64,000 bases of DNA. Source: Bimastos eiseni. Its lineage: Eukaryota; Annelida; Clitellata; Crassiclitellata; Lumbricidae. Within the stretch, counting starts at the first letter, position 1. Every line of letters begins with the position of its first letter. The notes beneath the pieces were generated by a model. The model made no database searches, had not been told where the DNA came from, and saw nothing but the letters and a program-made list of their open reading frames with translations. Where the stretch lies: positions 45,317,447-45,381,446 of the forward strand of contig OY365809.1 of assembly GCA_959347315.1 (NCBI GenBank), given 5' to 3'. Below, one piece after another: positions 57,116 through 64,000 of this stretch. The translations under genes and the position numbers were made by a program.

Positions 57116-59215
57116 TTACCAGTGATACTTGACGTGGCGATGGTACTCTGAAAAGAATAAACACTGCAATCGTTAATCAATGCATTGAGAAACACATCCA
57201 TCAAAGGCGTACAAAAATCAGCTAGATTACATTACCACAGTAGATCACAATGAGTCCTTCTATAGGAGGTGCTATATAAATCTGTTCAGTTTCTTTTAGA
57301 AGTATCACTATATAAATGTAAGTTTACAGTAACAAATTAATGACAATATAGTGAGCATATGCACCTAGGGTTGGGGTAGCCTATACCAGTGATTAGTTTT
57401 TCAGTAAGTAACATCATATTATTTTCATATTATTCCCTACTATCCAACAAACACTCATACAATGTCATCTGAAATGGCAAAAATAAATTACATGATAGGA
57501 CACCAAATCCACCATTTAAAACTGTTCCAATAAGTTAATTCCTTAACCCTGTTGAGTCAGCAGAACTTAGAATAAGATAAAGACTGGTAGGTAGTCCAGG
57601 CAATTTGCAATTAGATCTGGGTCAAATTGCCTCAGAAGCTTTCTAAACGGTTTCCAGTTACGATGCCATTGCTCAGCAACAATATCGAGAGTCCAACAAA
57701 ATCAAACAATGGGGTCACCCAGAAATTGGCAATTTGGCCGTTTCATAGTTAATACCAATAAAACTAATTTACCCTTTGTAGAGAGTGAGAAATTTCATCC
57801 TATTTACATGTGAAATGTATTAAATAAAAAAATATGCCTCTGAATTATGTCTTTTTTACTGACTTCTATTGAATTGCTAAATGCATAATAAAACTAATAA
57901 CTATGGTAAGTCTGTAAGCATAAACAAGTCAATGTATCTGAACTTTAAAAAAGACGTTTTAGAAACTCGAAAGAGCTGTAAACATTTTTTTAACCAGTTC
58001 ATTAGAACATCGATAAAAAAGCAGTAGACTATCGACATACTCAGATGTGGGTACTGGTTCAGGTAGTAGAAAAAGGACAGTGCCATGCACGCCTGCACAA
58101 GCGGGGCAACACCCGGTTTCTTCACCTGCACCCAGTTAAGGTTCCACTTCCAGAAAGCTATGACCACAAACGCAAAGTAAACATTAACACCGCCAATACC
58201 AATCTTCACTTGCTAAATTTTTTATGTGTTCGGATGTAGATGACTTGTAGCACCATGGATCACTGTATTTGTTGTGACAGACAGATAGGCAGACATATAG
58301 GCAGACATATAGGCAGACATATAGGCAGACATATAGGCAGACATATAGGCAGATTGACAGGAAGAGAAAGACAGCGACAAAAAGACGGAGACTGACAGCA
58401 GCAGGATGAAACTTTGGCCTCTCACAGCACAAAAAAATTAACTTATGCGGCCTAAGTTCATCGCATATGCCTAAAAACGACACTAAACCTGACCCTAAAT
58501 GACCCTCACGATGCCTAACCTGATCCAAACTGACCCCCACTATGCGTATTTAAAGAATTTACGTGCCTTTAACAGTGCGCATGGCCAGAGGTCTTCACTC
58601 GACAAATGTTTTATGTAATCGGGTGCAGATGTAAAATTTTCTTTTGTATTGCGGCGGAACTGTCGGCCGCAGAAGATTTATCCTTATGATAAAGGTGACA
58701 ATTACGCTCACCTCTGCCGATGCCTCTTCCGATTGCCATCGGGTGATAGTTGCGCCGGCCCAGCCACTGGAACATCTCACCGAGCTTCACTTGGGTGAAA
58801 GCAGTATCAGCTGCACAAAACAATCGAATAAAGTTACCTTTTCGCAATATCTTTTCACATCTTATTTCATTAATTCAAATGATCTTACAACTGTTAGGTC
58901 GATTGGCACAGAGGGATAAAACTTCTACGCCAGCTAAAAATAAAAACTAGCAAAATACCATAAAATTGAACAATTTGTTATTATATTACTAAAATTCTAT
59001 GAGAATGTATCTTTCTTACAAAGGATTTAATGTCACAGCGATTACGATCTATTCACGTCCTGACCTTGCCTATCTCCGAGCTCCTCAATTATCGCCCTCA
59101 TACGTGCAACTGAAACTCTGAAATACTCACTTTTGCCATAGAAGCGCGAAGGGTCGTAGGGACCGTGGACTTTTGGGTTGAACTCTGGAGGATATTCGCC
59201 GATGCCCAACACCAT
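57116..59215 (-). CDS. ATP5MF: ATP synthase subunit f, mitochondrial; complete, four exons
   Basis: Small membrane subunit of the Fo sector of mitochondrial ATP synthase. Exons: 59131-59215, 58712-58810, 58041-58157, 57116-57147, joined in phase 1 at every junction to give 110 aa. Donors are GTGAGT, GTGAGC and GTATGT; acceptors TTTGTGCAG, GTGGTCATAG and TTCTTTTCAG. Exon 1 reads MVLGIGEYPPEFNPKVHGPY to FYGK, exon 2 QVKLGEMFQWLGRRN, exon 3 FWKWNLNWVQVKKPGVAP then a single membrane span (LVQACMALSFFYYLNQY). The 11-codon last exon completes HLKYHRHVKYHW. The order 'YPPEFNPKVHGPYDPsRFYGK...WLGRRN...W.W...kkpGvAP...FFY' and a KYHW end match animal subunit f (about 107 aa in insects). The last exon is in a different frame from the longer open frame over it and was found by phase and the KYHW ending. 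Head-to-tail with ARID1 on the same strand. Confidence 0.96.
58265..58355. repeat. 12-bp minisatellite AGGCAGACATAT, about seven copies
   Basis: Near-perfect repeat in the second intron of the ATP synthase f gene. Confidence 0.95.
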
Positions 59216-60986
59216 TTTGAATATTTGTCGCCTTTTTATCCTCCTGGCTTAACCTTCTCTGTCCACTATCTACGAAAACAACTTCAAGAGCGTTCGACAG
59301 GTGTCTCTCTATACGCGTGGTAAGTAAGTGAGAAAGCGAGCGAACGAAACTGACTACCTCAGTGATTTTTTATCGGTTTAAAAGGAGCGCAATTGGAAAC
59401 CTGGTATCGTTGGTCAGATATTTCTAGCTGGAATTCATTCCAAGAGTCGCCCGACGTTGATTAATTAATTAATTAATGATTAATGAATTTTGTGTAGCGC
59501 GTTCTTTAATTTAGACTGTTTTATTAAGGCGCGCTGTAAATGAAAGCTGTATTGCATTGTATTGTATTGTAATAAGCTAAATGAGCCGATTACATCTGTT
59601 CAAAGTAAATGAAAACTATGTTGACCGCATTGTGTCACCGATAACAGCCGGCTCGGTTAAGAATGCAACGTCTCAACATTGACTATAGGCCTAATATTGT
59701 GCCGGTAATGGTCTAAACTGTCGGAATTGGAGGGCTGTCCAAATGGTAGTCCGGTTGGGTTAAGATCCGGTTTCCACAAAGTAAGAGTAGCTGTTGAGAC
59801 TGGTGATACACTGATACTTTGGGCCGGAGTTAAAAAGAAGAGGATCAGATGGGCCAGAGACTAGAGTAGGGTATGAGTAACTATTATTGATTTGATGAGA
59901 TGGCACTTTAGTGTTGAGCAGAAAGCTCTTGGGGTGAGGAGTCTGAGACAGACTAATGTGGGTGTGGCCATGATGAAGGAGTCAAAAAATGAAGGAATTT
60001 AGTAGACGGATCATTCAAAAGGCGTGGTGTAGTTTCGGATATGAGTAGGCCCTAGTGACCAGGGCCCGTCATAAGGTGCGCGGGGTTAGAACGATTGGCA
60101 GGGTATCTAGCAAAAAATTGCGCTACAGAGTTGATCTTGGTCAGATTTCACAGAGATTATGATTGTGAGCCAAGAGTTGTCTAGTGTTAATTGTTGGTTA
60201 GTATTAAGACTTAGAATGTTATGAAGTGTTTTTTCTCTCTCGCTATTTTTCGAATAACTGCGATTGTTTGATACAAATTCGTATTTCATTACAGCTAATT
60301 CCTTTTCAACTAATTATTATTATGCCTACTTATATTTTTAGTATACTCTTAGGAAATTTTGGGACTTTTGTAGCAAGATCTTGGCATTTCAAAAAATGGA
60401 GAGTGTATCACTGATTTTGTACGGAAGAAGACAACAGAGAAGCAAAATATCTTTTTTGCAGTCATGCAATGAATAATTTTTCTAATAATTTACGGCTGGA
60501 AGCCACACAAAAATCATGACTTAGCCTCTTAGAAATATCTACATCTTGAACCGACGATCCGGTAGTTTTAAAGCCGATCGCCGGAAGTTCGATAATACTT
60601 TCAAACCGCTCTCAACGTACATGTTTTGCGCGATCGCCCTTTACCACCTGCCGTACTTTTTTTAAACTACTCTCAGCGAAAAATTAAGCCGACTATAATG
60701 TAACTTTGCAGCTTGAAGACTAATGTTGATAAATACGCTTGGTTTTCACTTTGGACTAATCAGTTTTCACAGACGTGGAAGCATTTGCTAAATGATTTAT
60801 GTAGCACCTTCGCCCAGCTGGCCTCAAAATCCAGAGTTTTAGCGTCACACAGCAAGATCCATTTAAACTCAGCATACTCAAATCACACCTGGTTCCTTCT
60901 GACTTACAGAAACAATGAGACTTACTTACTTAAACAATTATTTCTTGCTTTCTAAGTGTGTCTCAAAATGGATTTGAGAAACTGGA
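59216..60986. other. Intergenic between ATP5MF and ARID1
   Basis: Must hold the ATP5MF promoter and the ARID1 3' UTR. 59455-59480 is an (ATTA)n run; 59500-59575 has a GCGCGCTGTAAATGAAAG tail followed by (ATTGT)n, a LINE-type 3' end. No other gene. Confidence 0.5.
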
Positions 60987-63599
60987 TCAAGTTGGGACCC
61001 CAACACCTAAGACTTGGGCCAGAATGGCAGTAACTTTGCAGTCCAGAATCTGCGACATGACCAGCTGGAGTAGCCTGTGATGGAAGCGGGAAAGAATACC
61101 GAAATTTGCCGGAATCTGCGCTAAACAGAGCAGCACATCGGCCGCCCGGCACAGCATGTCGACACTGGTCCCTATGGTTTCGGGAAAGTCCTGCAGGATC
61201 TCAATGCCCTGCGTGTTTGCGACAAGCCTCGCCTGGTGCTCGGCACCCTCGATGAACTCGAGCAGGAATGAGAACGCCGAGCGCTCTAGGGCCATCGCTC
61301 GCGCTGCGCTCGTGTCTGCTCTGACGAGGCGGGACATCAGACCGAGGGCGAGCTCGCGGGTCACCTGTGGTCGGGCGTCGCCGACAAGGTTTGCCAGATG
61401 TGAAAGAAGGAGGGCGATTCGGGCAAAAGGCGGCGTGGCGATCAGAAGGTCCACGTTCGCTCGCGTCACACACAGCTTGCACAGCGTCTCTAGCACCAGG
61501 CCCCCGACAGAGAGGGATGACCCAGGGAATGGGTCCTGCGCCTCGGCCGACCGGCAGATGCTCCAGTGGAGGAGCCCGTCCAACAGCGGCAGGCATATGG
61601 ACTCCGGGAAGAGCGAGAGATCCACATGCCCGGCGATGCTGGCCAACACGACCAGACTGTTTTCCCTGAGGTTTACCAGCGTCTCCCACCACCACCACCG
61701 GTTCTTCCCTCCGTCGGGGCCCGTGAGGGAGAGCACTGCGTCTTTCGGCTGGCGATGGTGGTGATGGAGAAGGAGCAGTCGTGAGAGGACCAACACCAGA
61801 CCCCGATGCCTTGACATTTCCCCCTCGTTTCCGCTGATGAGCGACAGATTTCGGAGGATGTTGGACACGCACAGGCAGCGCCTTGCGACTTCCATTTTGC
61901 TTTCGTCCCAACAGCGAATCAGGGTTTCCTCCGGCTGTACGACCTCCTCGCCCATATCACCATACATCTGCTTCAGTGAGTCAAGGTGATTGCATGTGAA
62001 CAGTTGGATGCCGTCGGAGCTGAAGGCCGTCGACAGTCCGACTTGAAATGAATTCTGATGCACGGTCACTTTCTCTGGAATAACATCACAGCTTATTTCC
62101 ATTTCTAATTCGTCAGTTGTTCTGTCTTTGGAGCCACATGCAGTCGAAAGCCCGACTGCTGAAGAATCCGGATGCGTACTTATTTTCTCTGGACTAGCAA
62201 CACAGCATTTTTCCTTTTCTAATTGCTCAAAGTTTTCATTAGCGATCACGTTTGACTTTGACTCGTGAGTTAATGAGATTTCATCACAATTATTTTTGGT
62301 GTCCTCACTCTGCGCAACTTCCATAGTTTTCTTGAATATTTTGGAGTTTCCGGAGCTGAGTTCTGATCCCTCAGCTATCAACAGGCCTTTACCAACACAC
62401 TTATCTGATTTTGATCTTTTCCGCTTCAAAACATCCAGGTTCTTCCCGAAAAATCGTTGCTCATGAAAACCATTGTCCTCGCTGGCCATGTGTGTTATGA
62501 TATGAACTGTGGTATCGCCATGTCCCATCTGCCAATCCAAAGCCGAACTCTCGAACATGACTTGACACCCGAAGTCACTCTGATCAGGTTTATCCTCGAC
62601 ACTATCACTTGGAAATTTTCCACCTTCTTGGTGTTTCTCCAGCATTCCTTTAATGAACACAGTCTCTGGAGTGTACTTGATTTCCGATGACACCTCCTTT
62701 CGCAGGACGAATGTCTCCAGGTCTCCAAAGTGTTCAGCACCAAATATCTCGATCAGGCAGCGCCGGAAGTGTTCCACAACAACTTCCAGAAGACCCGGAA
62801 CGTGGCTCAGGCCGAATGCGGATGCGGTGAAGTCGTCGTGAAGAAGAACGGAGAGAACGTCGAGGGCCCAGGTACTTTCTGAGATCAGTCCAGAACGCAG
62901 GGACATCATGATTCCCCAGGGATCGACTGGACCTACAGGACAGATAACGAGTAAATGTTAAAATTCAGATCAATCCTGTGTATTAGTGGACATAACAAAC
63001 AGTTTGATCTGTCCACAGAGGTTGGTTGGTTCTCGTTTAGCGATGCTGTGTTATGACAAGTATGATCAGCATCATCATCCTTGTTTATCGAGGCTTGGGA
63101 CTGGCACTACAAGAGTATAGAAAGAGGCAGAGGAGCTCTACTGGTGCCTTGCTTTTCAAGTCCATGTGAGCGTGCTGTGCACTCTCTTGCTTTTAGTGCA
63201 TACCTGGAACACAATAGAAATATTGTTAAAAAATGCAAAGTCACAGAAATCTAAATCTAAGGCAGGAGTAATAGTCACCAGATGAAGAACAGTTTGACAT
63301 CTCGATGATTGAAAGCCAATGTGAAACAATGGGGATCAAGGCATCTCTTTTAGGTATATCCCATTGCTTGCTCGAGGGCTTAGAATAAAAAAGTGCTTGC
63401 CTCCCCACGTCCCACTTCTGGGATATACATAAACTTTTCCATAGAGAAGACGGCTAGCATTCAACCAACCAATATCCCTGTGCGTTAGCATTTTCCTTTT
63501 CTTCAGAACAGGTTGCCGCGCTTCGACGCTTTCCGGCGGAAACTGCATCTCAGACCTCAACACGGAAAGACTGCCTGCTCCGACTTCGGATTTGGGAAA
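60987..63599 (-). CDS. ARID1: ARID1/BAF250-type SWI/SNF subunit, last two exons (C-terminal BAF250_C domain)
   Basis: Large subunit of canonical BAF (SWI/SNF) chromatin-remodelling complexes, nuclear. The window holds exon 63470-63599 (acceptor GCTACCTTTCAG; unusual donor GTTGGT) and terminal exon 60987-62932 (acceptor GTCCTGTAG), joined in phase 1. The junction reads LTHRDIGPVDPWGIMMSLRS, matching the conserved 'DIGTPEAWRVMMSLKSG' of ARID1 proteins. The BAF250_C domain follows in two blocks: STWALDVLSVLLHDD ... PGLLEVVVEHFRRCLIEIFG, and CVSNILRNLSLISGNEGEMS ... RWWWWETLVNLRENSLVVLA, LFPESICLPLLDGLLHW, SAEAQDPF, NVDLLIATPPFAR, ending VLGVGVPT. Between them (~270 residues) is a poorly conserved acidic linker with repeated VGLSTA-type motifs. 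KKRK in the first exon may be a nuclear signal. The ARID domain and N-terminus lie beyond 64000. Confidence 0.95.
63061..63110 (-). repeat. GTGCCAGTCC dispersed element in an ARID1 intron
   Basis: Minus: TAGTGCCAGTCCCAAGCCTC, GATAAACAAGGATGATGATG, ATACTTGTCATAAC; a good copy. Confidence 0.75.
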
Positions 63600-64000
63600 C
63601 TGAAAGGTAGCAGAAACAGCACAGCCCACATGAATCATATAGCACTGGTCTAAAGTAACTGTGCAATCAAATCCTCTATACTTTCCTTCACCTCTTTTAT
63701 TCTCACCAGCTCCAACTGGTCATAGGGTTGAGGCAAGGCATCCATGTGAAAGAGAAATGGAAGCCATTTTGTATACCAGTTGTGATTGCTTAACACAGAT
63801 CATTGTCTAAACCAGGCAGCACATCAAAAACGATCATACTGGGAATATTTCTACACAGCAACAATGAAAAGTGCAACACTGATATTTTGTAGGGCACATT
63901 ACTCAGTGACATGTAAATCAGGAGCACATCAATGGGCCAAACTGTATCCAAGTTGGGCTACAGGTGTTCCTTTATTTTTTCCGGGGACTTTCGCTTGTAC
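63600..64000. other. ARID1 intron or further upstream exons
   Basis: Expected to be intron. On minus, GAGCTG before GTGAGA (63706) is a possible donor after the frame MDALPQPYDQLEL, but no acceptor was found, so no exon is called. Confidence 0.4.

Noticed and set aside
56959..57204. 81-codon minus ORF as an independent gene
   Set aside because: It overlaps the last ATP synthase f exon in the wrong frame and lacks a recognisable domain.
61156..61911. Plus and minus alternative-frame ORFs up to 236 codons over ARID1
   Set aside because: Shadows in GC-rich coding sequence; the ARID1 frame has clear homology.

Overview
The window is eukaryotic nuclear DNA from a bilaterian invertebrate. The genes are split by GT-AG introns, intergenic DNA is long, microsatellites and minisatellites are very abundant, and there are decayed non-LTR retrotransposons. 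The palindrome TAGGCCTA is strongly over-represented. BHMT, an ARID1-type BAF subunit and an SBK-type kinase fit a marine invertebrate, perhaps a deuterostome, but I cannot fix the phylum. A 200-N assembly gap lies at 35478-35677.

Six gene models can be supported by protein similarity or clear gene architecture. (1) 795-1236 (-): first coding exon of a secreted protein with an agrin-NtA/netrin-like domain. (2) 13815-15758 (+): complete two-exon SBK1-like Ser/Thr kinase, 439 aa. (3) 21492-28364 (-), with a probable tiny first exon at 28870-28875: betaine-homocysteine S-methyltransferase in eight well-bounded exons, about 399 aa. (4) 36053-37978 (-): a complete two-exon, 223-aa neuropeptide precursor with six amidated F(R/K)(S/A)DL-amide peptides, which I do not recognise as a described family. 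(5) 57116-59215 (-): complete four-exon ATP synthase subunit f, 110 aa. (6) 60987-63599 (-): the last two exons of an ARID1/BAF250-type SWI/SNF subunit whose 5' part lies beyond the window. A possible orphan exon lies at 49178-49335 (-).

The rest is non-coding or mobile DNA. A CR1/L2-type LINE copy (4128-5418) sits inside an older AT-rich repeat array, and truncated copies of its 3' end are scattered through the window. An RTE-like remnant lies at 42810-43640 and another LINE 3' end at 18440-18710. Several short dispersed families recur: an 11-copy GTGCCAGTCC element, a four-copy element that is partly tandem at 6629, and inverted-repeat modules near 10.6-11.0 kb and 54.3-55.0 kb. There are also hAT-like and GGGGCCGT-type MITE ends, tRNA-like SINE heads and several near-perfect hairpins. 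The genes look functionally unrelated (methyl-group metabolism, respiration, chromatin, signalling). I see no operon or cluster logic. The most notable item is the FRxDL-amide precursor with a 76-bp-arm hairpin just 5' of its coding exons.
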